A stretch of 64,000 nt of DNA from Streptomyces sp. PH10-H1 (lineage in GTDB: Bacteria > Actinomycetota > Actinomycetes > Streptomycetales > Streptomycetaceae): assembly GCF_030063355.1 (NCBI RefSeq), contig NZ_JASISZ010000011.1, positions 1 to 64,000 on the forward strand, given 5' to 3'. Below, piece by piece: positions 8,267-16,992 of this stretch; the stretch's first letter is position 1, and each line of letters starts with the position of its first letter. The notes beneath the pieces are model-generated. The model did no database searches, was not told the DNA's origin, and saw only the letters and a program-made list of their open reading frames with translations. The position numbers and the translations under genes were made by a program.

Positions 8267-8872
8267 TCACAGCCAGCCGGCGTCCCGCGCGATCCGGATG
8301 GCGTCGACCTTGTTGCGCGCGTTGAGCTTGGCGAGAATGGTCGTCAGATAGTTGCGCACGGTACCCACCGAGAGGAACAGCCGGGCGGCTATCTCCACCG
8401 CCTCCGCGCCGTTGGCGGTGAGCCGGAGCACCTCGACCTCCCGCCGGGTGAGCGGGTTCTCGCCGGTGTCCCAGGCGGCCAGTGCGAGATGGGAGTCGAT
8501 CACCCGCTCACCCGCCCGCACGCTGCGGATCGCCTGGGCCAGCTTGGCCGGCGGAGCGTCCTTCAGTATGAATCCGGAGACATGCGCGTCCAGCGCCCGC
8601 CGGAGATTGCCGGGCCGTCCGAGGCTCGTGAGGATCAGCGTCCGGCAGGCCGGCATCTGATGATGCAGCTCCGCGGCGGCGGTCAGGCCGTCGATGCCGG
8701 GCAGGTCGATATCGATCACTGCCACATCAGGCCTCACCCGTACGGAGGTTGGCACGATCTCGTCGCCCGACTCGACCTCCGCGATGACCTTGATGTCGAC
8801 CTCGAGGTTCAGCAGGGCGACCAGCGCACCGCGGACCATGTGCATGTCCTCCGCGAGGAGAACGTGAATCAT
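8267..8872 (-). CDS. LuxR/NarL-type response regulator (201 aa)
   Basis: DNA-binding response regulator. The receiver domain (~1-120) starts IHVLLAEDMHMVRGAL and has the phosphoacceptor Asp in VAVIDIDLPGIDGL and the conserved Lys in FILKDA. The C-terminal LuxR helix-turn-helix (~138-200) reads NPLTRREVEVLRLTANGAEA followed by VEIAARLFLS. The ATG at 8872 has GGGAGG upstream; the longer reading starting 30 bases earlier has no such site. It is convergent with the NarL-type kinase at 7019-8176 and is its probable partner, although the two genes have separate promoters. It may act on the adjacent biosynthetic genes; this is inference from position. Confidence 0.9.
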   Translation of the reverse strand: MIHVLLAEDMHMVRGALVALLNLEVDIKVIAEVESGDEIVPTSVRVRPDVAVIDIDLPGIDGLTAAAELHHQMPACRTLILTSLGRPGNLRRALDAHVSGFILKDAPPAKLAQAIRSVRAGERVIDSHLALAAWDTGENPLTRREVEVLRLTANGAEAVEIAARLFLSVGTVRNYLTTILAKLNARNKVDAIRIARDAGWL

Positions 8873-9005
8873 GCGTCGCGCCTCCCGGCTCCCAACTGCC
8901 AACTACCGGGTCATAGGATCGCAGATTCAGCCACGTTAAGCACACGGATGAGCAGATTACGTGGAGGGCCGGTACCGAAGAGCGCAGGATTCGACGTCCG
9001 GGCCG

Positions 9006-10766
9006 TCACGAACCGTTCCGGACGAGGCGCTTGAGATCCGGGTCCACCACCTCGTGCAGCGGCCGGAGCCGGTCGGTGAGGAACAGCTGGCGCATGGCGG
9101 CGCGCTGCAGTTTTCCGCTGGTGGTCCGGCGGACGGTCCCGGGCCGGACCAGCACCACGTTCCGTACCGGCATCGCGAACTCCCGTGACACCTTCTGCTG
9201 CACGGCCGACACCAGACCGGGCAGGTCGGCGTCGAAGGTGCGCCCGGACCGTACCTCCTGGACGACCACCACATGCTCGCGGTCGGAGTCGACGGCGAAG
9301 ACCACCGTGGAGCTGAACAGGGCGCTCACCCGCTGCACGGTGCGTTCCACGTCCTGCGGGTAGAGGTTGCGCCCGGCGACGATCATGACGTCCTTCAGCC
9401 TGCCGGTGACGAACAGTTCCCCGTCCCGCACAACCCCGAGGTCCCCGGTGCGCAGGAATCCGCTCTCGCCGCTCGCGGTGACCGCCTGGAAGGCGTACGC
9501 GGTCTCGGACGGACGGTTCCAGTAGCCCTGGGCGACGCTGTCGCCGCGTATCCAGATCTCCCCGATCGTCCCGGGCGGCCGCGGCCGCCCGCTCTCCGGG
9601 TCGACGATCCGCAGGTCGAAGTCCCGGACCAGCCCGCAGCCGACCAGGGTGCGGGACGGCCGGCCGGGAACGGGGTCCTCGAGCCGGTGCCGCTCCAGCG
9701 CGGCCGAGTCCACCGGCAGTTGGGGCGCCCGGCTCCCGGGGATCCCGCCGGCCACCAGCAGCGTCGCCTCCGCCATCCCATAGCAGGGGTAGAGGGCTGA
9801 CGGGTCGAGACCGGCGGGCTTGAACTTCTCCGCGAAGGCGCACAGGGTCTCCGCGCGCACCGGCTCCGCCCCGTTGACGGCGTTCTCCCAGCGGGACAGG
9901 TCCAGTTCTGCCACCTGCTCGTCGGTGACGCGCTGGACGCACAGCTCATAGGCGAAGTTGGGTCCGCCGCCGGTGGTGATCCCGTACTCGGAGACCATCT
10001 GCAGCCAGCGCACCGGACGCCGCACGAAGCTCATCGCCGGCATGATCACGCCCTGCGCGCCCAGCCACAGCGGGTGCAGCAGATGGCCGACCAGTCCCAT
10101 GTCGTGGTGGAAGGGCAGCCAGCCCCCGATCCTGGACCTGGCGCCGGTTCCCATCGCCCGCTGGATCGCCCGCTGGTTGGCGAGCAGATTGCGGTGCGAG
10201 ATCATCACGCCCTTGGGCTCGCTGGTGGAACCCGAGGTGTACTGCAGGAAGGCGATGTCGTCCAGCGAGAGGTCGGGGCGCCGCCAGTCGTCCGGATCGG
10301 CCGGCGCCAGCTCATCGGACGGCAGAGCGTCGGTGGCCAGACAGACCACGTCGCCGTAACCGGCCTCGGCCAGCAGCTGGGAGATGACCGGCGCGTGCCG
10401 CGAATCGGTGAGGGCGATCGACGCGGCGGAGTCCTTGACGATGCCGACCACCCGCTCGATGTGCCGGCGGGTACCGCCGGGCGGCGGGGCCGGCACCGCG
10501 ACCGCCCCGGCGTACAGGCAGCCGAGGAAACAGGCGATGAACAGCGGTCCCTGTTCCTGGAGGATCAACACCCGCCGTCCGGCCGCGTGATGGTCCTGCA
10601 GCCAGGCGCCCAGCCGACGGGCCTCCCGGTCGAGCCGGCCATACGTCATCCGGTCGACACTCGCGGCCCCGTCCCGTGCCTCCCCGATGAAGGCGAAAGC
10701 CTCCTGGCCGGTCCGTGCCTGCGCCTGCTGCCGAACCAATTCTGCGAAGTCCGCTTGTCCAGACAA
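9006..10766 (-). CDS. Fatty acyl-AMP ligase (586 aa)
   Basis: Adenylates a fatty acid and passes it to an acyl carrier protein (FAAL/FadD32 type) rather than to CoA. Motifs: AMP-binding P-loop YTSGSTSEPKGVMISHR (~165), GWLPFHHDMGLVGHLLHP, GGPNFAYELC, PCYGMAEATLLVAGG and TGDLGVVRDGELF, ending with the TSGKLQRAAMRQLFL lysine segment. FHHDMGLVG and the full 586-residue length are typical of FAALs. The start is a TTG at 10766 with GGGGGAG five bases upstream. It lies in a two-gene unit behind the small protein at 10843-11118. It is the best candidate for loading the starter chain of the acyl-tetronate pathway, but a role in acylating the RiPP cannot be excluded. Confidence 0.88.
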   Translation of the reverse strand: MSGQADFAELVRQQAQARTGQEAFAFIGEARDGAASVDRMTYGRLDREARRLGAWLQDHHAAGRRVLILQEQGPLFIACFLGCLYAGAVAVPAPPPGGTRRHIERVVGIVKDSAASIALTDSRHAPVISQLLAEAGYGDVVCLATDALPSDELAPADPDDWRRPDLSLDDIAFLQYTSGSTSEPKGVMISHRNLLANQRAIQRAMGTGARSRIGGWLPFHHDMGLVGHLLHPLWLGAQGVIMPAMSFVRRPVRWLQMVSEYGITTGGGPNFAYELCVQRVTDEQVAELDLSRWENAVNGAEPVRAETLCAFAEKFKPAGLDPSALYPCYGMAEATLLVAGGIPGSRAPQLPVDSAALERHRLEDPVPGRPSRTLVGCGLVRDFDLRIVDPESGRPRPPGTIGEIWIRGDSVAQGYWNRPSETAYAFQAVTASGESGFLRTGDLGVVRDGELFVTGRLKDVMIVAGRNLYPQDVERTVQRVSALFSSTVVFAVDSDREHVVVVQEVRSGRTFDADLPGLVSAVQQKVSREFAMPVRNVVLVRPGTVRRTTSGKLQRAAMRQLFLTDRLRPLHEVVDPDLKRLVRNGS

Positions 10767-10842
10767 GGCTACTCCCCCGTTGGCGTCGCCGTACGGGGTC
10801 AGAATGGGCGCGTCGCCTCAAACCCGCCTCGAACCTGGGTGG

Positions 10843-11118
10843 TCAGCGCCGTTCGAAACCGTGCACAAGGCCCAGCTGACGGGCCGCCTCGCGTTCGAAA
10901 GAGCTCAGCGGAACGTCCGGACGGAGCGCCTCCGGGTGCCCTGCGGCCGGGCCCGCGTACTGCTGGACGGGGCTGCTCTTCGGCCGCCCCAGGCCCGCGG
11001 TCCGGCCCGAAGGGTAGAGGTACGGAGTGATCGGCACATAGAACGTCCCGTAGGTCACCAACGCCCGATAGACCGGGCCCAGGAAGTAGGTGACTGACCA
11101 CTTGGCGAGCTGGCTCAT
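10843..11118 (-). CDS. Small DUF6059-like protein of unknown function (91 aa)
   Basis: A short protein with a strong ribosome site (GGAGG before the ATG at 11118), so I take it as real. The N-terminal ~30 residues are amphipathic/hydrophobic (FLGPVYRALVTYGTFYVPI), and the C-terminal half is hydrophilic with the pattern GHPEALRPDVPLSSFEREA. From memory this pattern matches small Streptomyces proteins labelled DUF6059, which often sit in biosynthetic clusters next to regulators; this was not checked. It lies 76 bases upstream of the acyl-AMP ligase in the same direction and is divergent from the P450. No function is proposed. Confidence 0.65.
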   Translation of the reverse strand: MSQLAKWSVTYFLGPVYRALVTYGTFYVPITPYLYPSGRTAGLGRPKSSPVQQYAGPAAGHPEALRPDVPLSSFEREAARQLGLVHGFERR

Positions 11119-11326
11119 CTAAGGCCTCCGTGGGATTCCGCGCCTCCCTCGGGCGCTGGATCCATGGTGGCCGCAGCCGCTCAAGGACGGCTCCAGCACG
11201 AGTCATGGAGGCTCTGATCCGTTTCCACCGGCTCTCCTTGACGGGACGTCGACCGGATCACGAGCCCATCGACGGACGCTCGGGCCGGGGCGCGCTCCGG
11301 CGCTCCGCCGCCCCCGAGGAGTCACT

Positions 11327-12496
11327 GTGACCACCTACCCGCCGCCCAGGCCGTCCGCGACGCAGGTGCCGCCGGCCTACGAGGAACTCCGCTCGGGCTG
11401 CCCGGTCGCCCGGGTGACCCTGCCCAGCGGCGACCCGGGGTATCTGGTGAGCCGCTACGAGGACGTCCGCGAAGTGCTCTCCGGCCCCGCCTTCAGCCGC
11501 GCGGCCACTGTGCTCCCGCAGGCCCCGAAACTGACCGTGATGCCCTTCGACGCCGGCGGGCTGTTCACCCTGGACCCGCCCGAGCACACCCGGCTGCGCG
11601 CCCTGGTCACCGCCGAGTTCACCGCGGGCCGGGTGCGCGCGCTGCGGCCGCGGATCGAGCAGGCCGCCGAGCGGCTGGTCGGGGAGATGACCACCGCGGG
11701 CGAGGGCGCCGACCTCATCGGCGCCTACGCCTTCCCGCTGCCGGCCTTCGTCATCTGCGAGCTGCTGGGCGTGCCCTACGAGGACCGGGACCGCTTCCGC
11801 GGCTGGTCCGACGCGCTGCTGTCGCTCACCGCGCACTCGCCCGAGGTGATGCGAGCCAACCGCGACGAGCTGGTGGGCTATCTCGCGGACCTGGTCGGCG
11901 CCAAGCGCCGGGAGCCCGGCGACGACCTGCTCAGCGCGCTGGTGGAGGCGCACGACGAGCACGGCAGGCTCAGCCATCCGGAACTGCTCACGATGGCGAT
12001 GACGCTGCTGGTCGCCGGGCACGAGACGACCGCCGGGATGATCGGCACCTGCGTGTTCACCCTGCTGCGCGAGCCGGACGGCTTCGCGGCGCTGCTGCGC
12101 CGGCCCGCCGCGGTGGTGGAAGAACTGCTGCGCTACAACCCGATGGGCGACGGCGGTCCGCTGCGCGTCACGGTGCGGGACATCGAGATCGCGGGCGTAC
12201 CGATCCCGGCCAACAGCGCCGTCATCGCCTCGATCTGCTCCGCGAACCGCGACGAGAAGGTCTTCCCCGAGGCGGACGGCTTCCACCCCGGGCGGCCCGG
12301 CCCGTCCCATCTGGCGTTCGGTCACGGCGTGCATCACTGCCTGGGCGCCCCGCTGGCCCGCGCCGAACTGGAGATCGCCCTGACGACGCTGGCGCGCGCG
12401 CTGCCGAAGCTGCGGCTGGCCGTTCCCGAGCAGGACATCACCATGCACACCGGGCTGCTGGTGAACCGGCTGACGGCACTGCCGGTCACCTGGTGA
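11327..12496 (+). CDS. Cytochrome P450 (389 aa)
   Basis: Soluble bacterial class I P450 of normal length. Visible are the I-helix oxygen-activation motif LLVAGHETTAG (~230), the K-helix ExxR (EELLR, ~264) and the heme loop FGHGVHHCLGAPLAR with the Cys thiolate ligand (~336). The GTG start at 11327 has GAGGAG six bases upstream. It is the only plus-strand gene within the tetronate region. Its stop overlaps the stop of the minus-strand DUF4260-like gene by 11 bases, so the two transcripts collide tail to tail. It is probably an oxidative tailoring enzyme of the adjacent pathway; the substrate is unknown, and no ferredoxin gene is present. Confidence 0.92.
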   Translation: MTTYPPPRPSATQVPPAYEELRSGCPVARVTLPSGDPGYLVSRYEDVREVLSGPAFSRAATVLPQAPKLTVMPFDAGGLFTLDPPEHTRLRALVTAEFTAGRVRALRPRIEQAAERLVGEMTTAGEGADLIGAYAFPLPAFVICELLGVPYEDRDRFRGWSDALLSLTAHSPEVMRANRDELVGYLADLVGAKRREPGDDLLSALVEAHDEHGRLSHPELLTMAMTLLVAGHETTAGMIGTCVFTLLREPDGFAALLRRPAAVVEELLRYNPMGDGGPLRVTVRDIEIAGVPIPANSAVIASICSANRDEKVFPEADGFHPGRPGPSHLAFGHGVHHCLGAPLARAELEIALTTLARALPKLRLAVPEQDITMHTGLLVNRLTALPVTW

Positions 12497-12953
12497 CGTA
12501 ACCCGCCGCGTCCCGCGGTCCGTAGCCGAGGGCGCGGTCCCAGCCGATGTGTCCCAGCCACGCCAGGCCCGCGACCGTGAGGCGGCGGCGCCCGGTGAGC
12601 GCCGCCGCCGCCAGCAGTACGGCCGGGACCGCGGGCGAGTGCAGCAGGTTGTACGGGCGCACGGCGTAGGACGGCATACGGTGCCAGGTGGGCGCTCCGG
12701 CGATGCCGATCAGCAGCGCGGTGTCCGGCGCGACCGCGCAGATCCACACCACCTTGTCGCGGGCACCGCCCAGCGCCACCGCCGCGCCGAGCGCGCCCAG
12801 ACCCACCACCAGGCTCACCGCGCGCCCGGCCGGGTGGCGGTGGCCCCAGGTGGCGGGATCGCCGCTCCAGCGGGGCGCGGCGGCGGGGAGCGGATCGCGC
12901 GGAACGGTGTACGCGGCCGGCGGGCCGGGCCGGCCGCCGGGGTTCAGGGGCAT
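12486..12953 (-). CDS. DUF4260-like membrane protein (155 aa)
   Basis: Small integral-membrane protein with about four hydrophobic stretches (AVSLVVGLGALGAAVALG, the ~DTALLIGIAGAP region, AVPAVLLAAAALTG). It has the signature YNLLHSPAVP and, near the end, WLGHIGWDRALGYGPR, which matches my memory of the DUF4260 pattern (HIG-DR-LGYG). Its ATG overlaps the stop of the upstream hydrolase gene by one base (TGATG), so translation is coupled. It is the last gene of the long minus-strand operon and meets the P450 tail to tail. The role is unknown; it may simply be a passenger or a membrane factor for the pathway. Confidence 0.7.
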   Translation of the reverse strand: MPLNPGGRPGPPAAYTVPRDPLPAAAPRWSGDPATWGHRHPAGRAVSLVVGLGALGAAVALGGARDKVVWICAVAPDTALLIGIAGAPTWHRMPSYAVRPYNLLHSPAVPAVLLAAAALTGRRRLTVAGLAWLGHIGWDRALGYGPRDAAGYVTR

Positions 12954-14023
12954 CAGGCGGCTTCCGGCACCGCGCCGCCGGGTGCGGCGGCGGCCAGCGC
13001 GGCGCCCAGCAGCAGGCCGCGGGTGCGGTCGAGGTGGGCGGGCGCGCCGTGCACGTCGTCGAGGACCGTAACCTCGCCGGGCACGGCCGCCCTGCGGAGC
13101 ACGGCGGCCTCGCCCAGCGGCACGATCTCGTCGCGCAGGGCGGCGATGTAGTGCACCGGGATGCGCAGCGCGGCGAGTTCCTGGTCGGTGAGGCCCCAGC
13201 CGCGGGTGTACCCGAAGACCAGGGAGGGCGGCACCCCGGTGGTGTGGGCCAGGGCGGCGAGGGTGGTGCGGGGCACCTGGCGCTGCCAGGCCTCGTCCTC
13301 GAAGAAGAGCCGCAGGGGGGCGCCGACGGTGGCCACGCAGGCCAGCCGGGAGTCCACCAGGGCGCAGCGCAGCGCGAGATGGCCGCCGAAGCTGAGCGCG
13401 ATGGCCGCGGTGCGGCGGACGTCCGCCCGGCCCGACAGCGCGTCCAGGATCGCGGAGAGCATGCGCGGGGCGCGCGGCCCGTACGGCAGGGTGTTCTCGC
13501 CCACGCCGGGCAGTTCGGTGACGGCGAGCGCGACGCCCAGGGCGTCGGCGTGCACCAGCAGCGGTGCCCACTGCTCCTTGACGCTGACGATGCCGCCCAT
13601 GACGACGATCAGCGGTTTCGGGTCCGCGGCCGACAGTCCCGCGGTCCAGCAGACCGCGGTGCCGTCCTCCAGCGGGACCTCCAGCCGCTCGATGCCGGCG
13701 TCCTGACCGGAACGCCAGGTGTCGAACGCGGCGACGCACCGCCGCTGGGCCTCCTGGCGGGGAGCGTCGCCGGGGTAGGGGAAGCGGGCCATGGCGTAGT
13801 GGCGGGAGGCCTCCAGGTGCAGTCCCCGGCCGGTGAGCCGGTCGCCCTCCGCGCACCAGACGCGTCCCCAGGAGCACGGCCGGTCCCCCCACGGCTCGGT
13901 GATCCGGGCCAGCAGGTCGTGGCAGTCACCGGGTTCGATGCCCTGGGCCTGCGCGTGCAGCAGGGACAGCCCCCGCAGTTCGTCCAGGCCGATGGCGTCG
14001 TCGGCACCGAGCCGTACGGTCAT
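12953..14023 (-). CDS. Alpha/beta hydrolase, tetronate acetate-elimination type (356 aa)
   Basis: Alpha/beta-hydrolase with an ~120-residue helical N-terminal region, then strand IVVMGGIVS, the nucleophile elbow AALSFGGHLAL (Ser in SFGG) and a C-terminal His in DVHGAPAHLDR. In agglomerin- and abyssomicin-type tetronates, an enzyme of this shape (Agg5/AbyA5) removes acetate from the acetylated hydroxymethyl tetronate to make the exocyclic methylene. I assign it that role because the acetylating E2-like enzyme and the rest of the cassette lie in the same operon. The ATG at 14023 follows AGGAGG and overlaps the monooxygenase stop (ATGA). The generic alternative is a frsA-like esterase. Confidence 0.75.
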   Translation of the reverse strand: MTVRLGADDAIGLDELRGLSLLHAQAQGIEPGDCHDLLARITEPWGDRPCSWGRVWCAEGDRLTGRGLHLEASRHYAMARFPYPGDAPRQEAQRRCVAAFDTWRSGQDAGIERLEVPLEDGTAVCWTAGLSAADPKPLIVVMGGIVSVKEQWAPLLVHADALGVALAVTELPGVGENTLPYGPRAPRMLSAILDALSGRADVRRTAAIALSFGGHLALRCALVDSRLACVATVGAPLRLFFEDEAWQRQVPRTTLAALAHTTGVPPSLVFGYTRGWGLTDQELAALRIPVHYIAALRDEIVPLGEAAVLRRAAVPGEVTVLDDVHGAPAHLDRTRGLLLGAALAAAAPGGAVPEAA

Positions 14024-15312
14024 GTCCGTGCCTCCTGCTCGTGCTCGTGCTCGCCGTGGTCCGCGCGCCGCCCGGCTGGCGCCCGGCCGGCCCGCTCCCG
14101 GTCGGCCCGCTGATCGGAAAAGTAAGCCGGTTCCAGCATCCGGGCGCGCAGCCGGGCCGAGGTGTCCAGTGCCCGGTAGACGCCGCGGCGCACCGCCACG
14201 GCGGCCGGGGACGACCAGGTGAAGATCCGTTCCTGGCGCAGTTGCAGCCGCCGGGAGCGGGCCACCTCGCGGGACCGCTGTCGCTGGAACTGTGCCGTGG
14301 CGCGGTCGAGTCCGGCTGGTTCCCCGCTGTGGAGCGCGGCGGCGGCGAGCGGCGCGAGGGCCGCGGCGTCGGCGAGGGCGTGGTTGACGCCCTGCCCGAG
14401 AACGGGCGACAGGGTGTGGGCGGCGTCGCCCATCAGCACCACCCCCGGCGCCGACCAGCGCGGCACCGTGGTGCTGAAGATGTCCAGCAGCGCGGTGTCG
14501 GACCAGTCCCGCAGTGTCTCGCGGGCGGGCGCCGCCAGTTCGGGGGCGAGCTCGCCGAGCCGCTCGTGCAGCGCGTCGAGGCCGGTCCTGCGCAGCTCGC
14601 GCAGGCCACCCTTGGGGATGTTGAGGCCGACCCGGACAGTGCCGCCGGAGTCGGGCAGCAGCAGTGCGTGCCGGTCGCCCCGGATGCGTATCCGGTAAGC
14701 CGCGTCGGTCCACTCGACGGGTCGCGGCAGCCGCATCCAGATCACGTCCCGCTCCAACGGCCTGACCCGTGCGTCCAGTTGGGCGAGCTTGCGGACTTTG
14801 CCGTAGCGGCCGTCCGCGCCGACGGTGAGCCGGGCGCGGATCTCGTACTCCTTCCCGCCGGGTCCCGCGGCCCGCACTCCGGTGGTCCTGCCGTCCTGGT
14901 GCAGCAGGCCCTTGGCGGTCCAGCCGCGCAGCATCCGGAAGGTCTCCAGACCCGCCGCCCCGGCCTCGATCCCGGCGAGCAGCCGGGACTGCGGGATCTC
15001 CAGGGGAAAGCGGTACGGGTACGGGAAGCTCTCGAAGCCGACGTCGAGCACGGTCCTGCCGCCGTCGGCGACCTCCAGCCGGCGGACCGGCAGGGCGATG
15101 GACCGCAGCGGTTCCAGGACGCCGCTGCGGTCCAGCAGCCGTACCCCGTCCGGGGACAGCGATTCGCCGCGGAAGTCGCGGCGGCCGCCGGCGGAGCGTT
15201 CCAGTACGGTCACCCGCACCGCGAGCCGGGCCAGCGCGAGGGCCAGCGCGAGACCGGCCGGCCCGCCACCGACCACGACGACATCGGTCTCGGCGGGCGG
15301 CGGGCCGGTCAC
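14020..15312 (-). CDS. FAD-dependent monooxygenase (430 aa)
   Basis: Group A flavoprotein hydroxylase. Residues ~10-40 hold the Rossmann FAD motif VVVVGGGPAGLALALALARL ending in an ERS acid. The second FAD motif is GVVLMGDAAHTLSPVLGQGV (~285), with the Asp contacting FAD ribityl. The DG-type motif lies in LTVGADGRYGKVRKL. The C-terminal tail is basic and unstructured. The GTG at 15312 overlaps the PPTase stop (GTGA). Likely an oxidative tailoring step on the acyl chain or ring of the tetronate, but similar enzymes also act on polyenes and aromatics, and the substrate cannot be read from sequence. Confidence 0.85.
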   Translation of the reverse strand: MTGPPPAETDVVVVGGGPAGLALALALARLAVRVTVLERSAGGRRDFRGESLSPDGVRLLDRSGVLEPLRSIALPVRRLEVADGGRTVLDVGFESFPYPYRFPLEIPQSRLLAGIEAGAAGLETFRMLRGWTAKGLLHQDGRTTGVRAAGPGGKEYEIRARLTVGADGRYGKVRKLAQLDARVRPLERDVIWMRLPRPVEWTDAAYRIRIRGDRHALLLPDSGGTVRVGLNIPKGGLRELRRTGLDALHERLGELAPELAAPARETLRDWSDTALLDIFSTTVPRWSAPGVVLMGDAAHTLSPVLGQGVNHALADAAALAPLAAAALHSGEPAGLDRATAQFQRQRSREVARSRRLQLRQERIFTWSSPAAVAVRRGVYRALDTSARLRARMLEPAYFSDQRADRERAGRAPAGRRADHGEHEHEQEART

Positions 15313-16229
15313 GCGGCGACTCCGGCTCCGGTCAGCGGAGTGTCGGTCGCGGTGGTCTCCGCGGCCGGCTCCGGAACCTCGGACGGCTGGTGCAGCAGCG
15401 CGGTGACCAGGCCCTCGTCGAGCATGGTGCCGGCCCGGGTGTCGTCGGTGTCGCCGAATCCCGCGTCGTACAGCGCCCAGCTCGCGGTGTAGCGCCCCTC
15501 GACGCGGCAGGTGCCGAAGGCCCACTCCTCACCGGTGCCGGGTGAGCCGTCCGGCCGGAGCACCTGGACCGGATGGCCGCTGGGGCCGAAGCCGAACTCG
15601 TTGAACCGGAAGCGCATGCCCTGGCCGATGGCCTTGCTGTACGCCTCCTTGAGCGTCCACAGCCGCACCATCTCCTGGTTGCGGTCGCTCTCACGGACCT
15701 GGGAGAGCATGGTGCGCTCGTACGGGGTGCAGACCTGCCGCTCGATGCCGGAGACCAGCATGGAGCGGTCCTCCAGTTCGGCGTCCACCCCGATCCAGCC
15801 GCGCCGGGTGATCCCGACCAGCAGCAGCTCCTCGGTGTGGCTGAGGCTGATGTCGATCTGATCGCAGCCGCGCAGATAGGGGCGCCCGCCGGGCTTGTAG
15901 GCCAGCTCCACGGTGGCCGGCGGGGCCTGGATCGCCTGTGCCGCCACGTGTTTGAGCAGCAGCCGGGAGGCCGCGAAGCGTTCCCGTACGTGGTGGTGGC
16001 GCATCGCCTGGTAGCGGTGCCAGTCCCGCCCGAGTACCGGACGCAGTTCGGGGTCGTCGAGGTTCTCGGGCACCCAGTCCGACAGCAGGGCGTGGACCAT
16101 GACGCTGCCGCGCTCGTTCAGCGCTTCAACCACGCGGTGCCACGGGCCTTCCGGACTGGTGACCCTGATGGGCCGGCCGATCACCGGAACGGCGTTGGGG
16201 GGCGTCCCACCCCCCGGGAAGAGCGGCAT
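15309..16229 (-). CDS. Sfp-type 4'-phosphopantetheinyl transferase (306 aa)
   Basis: Activates carrier proteins by adding phosphopantetheine from CoA to a Ser. It has the Mg-binding IGVDAELEDRSM (DxE) and WTLKEAYSKAIG (the conserved W-KEA helix), plus the basic CoA-binding RLLLKHVA and KPGGRPYL regions. The ATG at 16229 has GGAGG six bases before it, but that start makes the gene overlap the end of the E2-like gene by 104 bases. A downstream ATG at 16100 would remove the overlap but has no ribosome site. Expected clients are the PKS ACP, the free ACPs and possibly other carrier domains in the genome. Confidence 0.88.
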   Translation of the reverse strand: MPLFPGGGTPPNAVPVIGRPIRVTSPEGPWHRVVEALNERGSVMVHALLSDWVPENLDDPELRPVLGRDWHRYQAMRHHHVRERFAASRLLLKHVAAQAIQAPPATVELAYKPGGRPYLRGCDQIDISLSHTEELLLVGITRRGWIGVDAELEDRSMLVSGIERQVCTPYERTMLSQVRESDRNQEMVRLWTLKEAYSKAIGQGMRFRFNEFGFGPSGHPVQVLRPDGSPGTGEEWAFGTCRVEGRYTASWALYDAGFGDTDDTRAGTMLDEGLVTALLHQPSEVPEPAAETTATDTPLTGAGVAA

Positions 16230-16992
16230 CGCATGCCTCCAGGAGTAGTGCCAGGTCGTCCAGTACGTCAGCGGCCGCCGCGCCGTCGAGCACACGGTGG
16301 TCGAAGGTCAGACCCAGCCGCATCACCGGCGCCACGGCGACCCGCGCCGCACGGGCCACCGGAACCTCGGCGATCCGGCCCGCGGTCAGGGTGACCGCGG
16401 TGCCACCGTAGGAGTGGAAGGTGTCCACCCTGCGGTGGCCGAGAGAGCTGACCGCCACGGTCCCGAGCAGCTCGGCGCGGCGGGCACCGCTGCTCACGGC
16501 CGCCCGGAAGGCGAGGTGCCCGAGCGGCGGTGGCAGCCGGCCGAGCCGGCGCACCCCCGCCGCTCCCGGCAGGTCTTCGGCGGATCCGTCCCGGTAACGG
16601 TCCACCAGCCGCTGGATGCCGTCCAGGTCGAGCCGGTCCACATCCGGCAGGACCGCCACGCGCACCGCGCGCCGGCCCTCGTCGGCGTCGCCGCTGTCGA
16701 TGGCCAGCTTCGCGTGCACCCGGTCGTAGCGGACGGTCCGCGGCACGAGCCCGCCGGCCGTCGTCGCGTTGGCCTCCGGGTGGGCGGCCAGTACCTGGCC
16801 GGCCGCGTACAGCAGATAGCTCACCACCGAGTAGCGCCTGCCCTCCTCCCGGGCGGCGGCCCGGTGCTCCCGCACCCCGGACATGTCGATGTCCGCGGCC
16901 AGGTGCACCGGCGCGGCGGCACGTGCCCACCGCAGGAAGTACCGGGTGTGACGGCGGGCCCGGTCGGCTCCTGCCGTGCCCGTGGCCGTCAC
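16126..16992 (-). CDS. E2-like (2-oxoacid dehydrogenase type) acyltransferase (288 aa)
   Basis: Stand-alone catalytic domain of the dihydrolipoyl acyltransferase/CAT fold, with no lipoyl or subunit-binding domain. The active-site His lies in LTFDHRVLDGAAAADVLDD (DHRxxDG), and the strand GTVAVSSLG precedes it. In agglomerin-type tetronate pathways (Agg4, AbyA4) such a protein acetylates the hydroxymethyl group of the ring before elimination. The GTG start overlaps the ACP stop (GTGA). Its last ~35 residues run out of phase over the PPTase start and are Arg/Gly-rich, unlike the rest of the domain, so the functional C-terminus is probably near LLLEAC. Confidence 0.82.
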   Translation of the reverse strand: MTATGTAGADRARRHTRYFLRWARAAAPVHLAADIDMSGVREHRAAAREEGRRYSVVSYLLYAAGQVLAAHPEANATTAGGLVPRTVRYDRVHAKLAIDSGDADEGRRAVRVAVLPDVDRLDLDGIQRLVDRYRDGSAEDLPGAAGVRRLGRLPPPLGHLAFRAAVSSGARRAELLGTVAVSSLGHRRVDTFHSYGGTAVTLTAGRIAEVPVARAARVAVAPVMRLGLTFDHRVLDGAAAADVLDDLALLLEACDAALPGGWDAPQRRSGDRPAHQGHQSGRPVAPRG

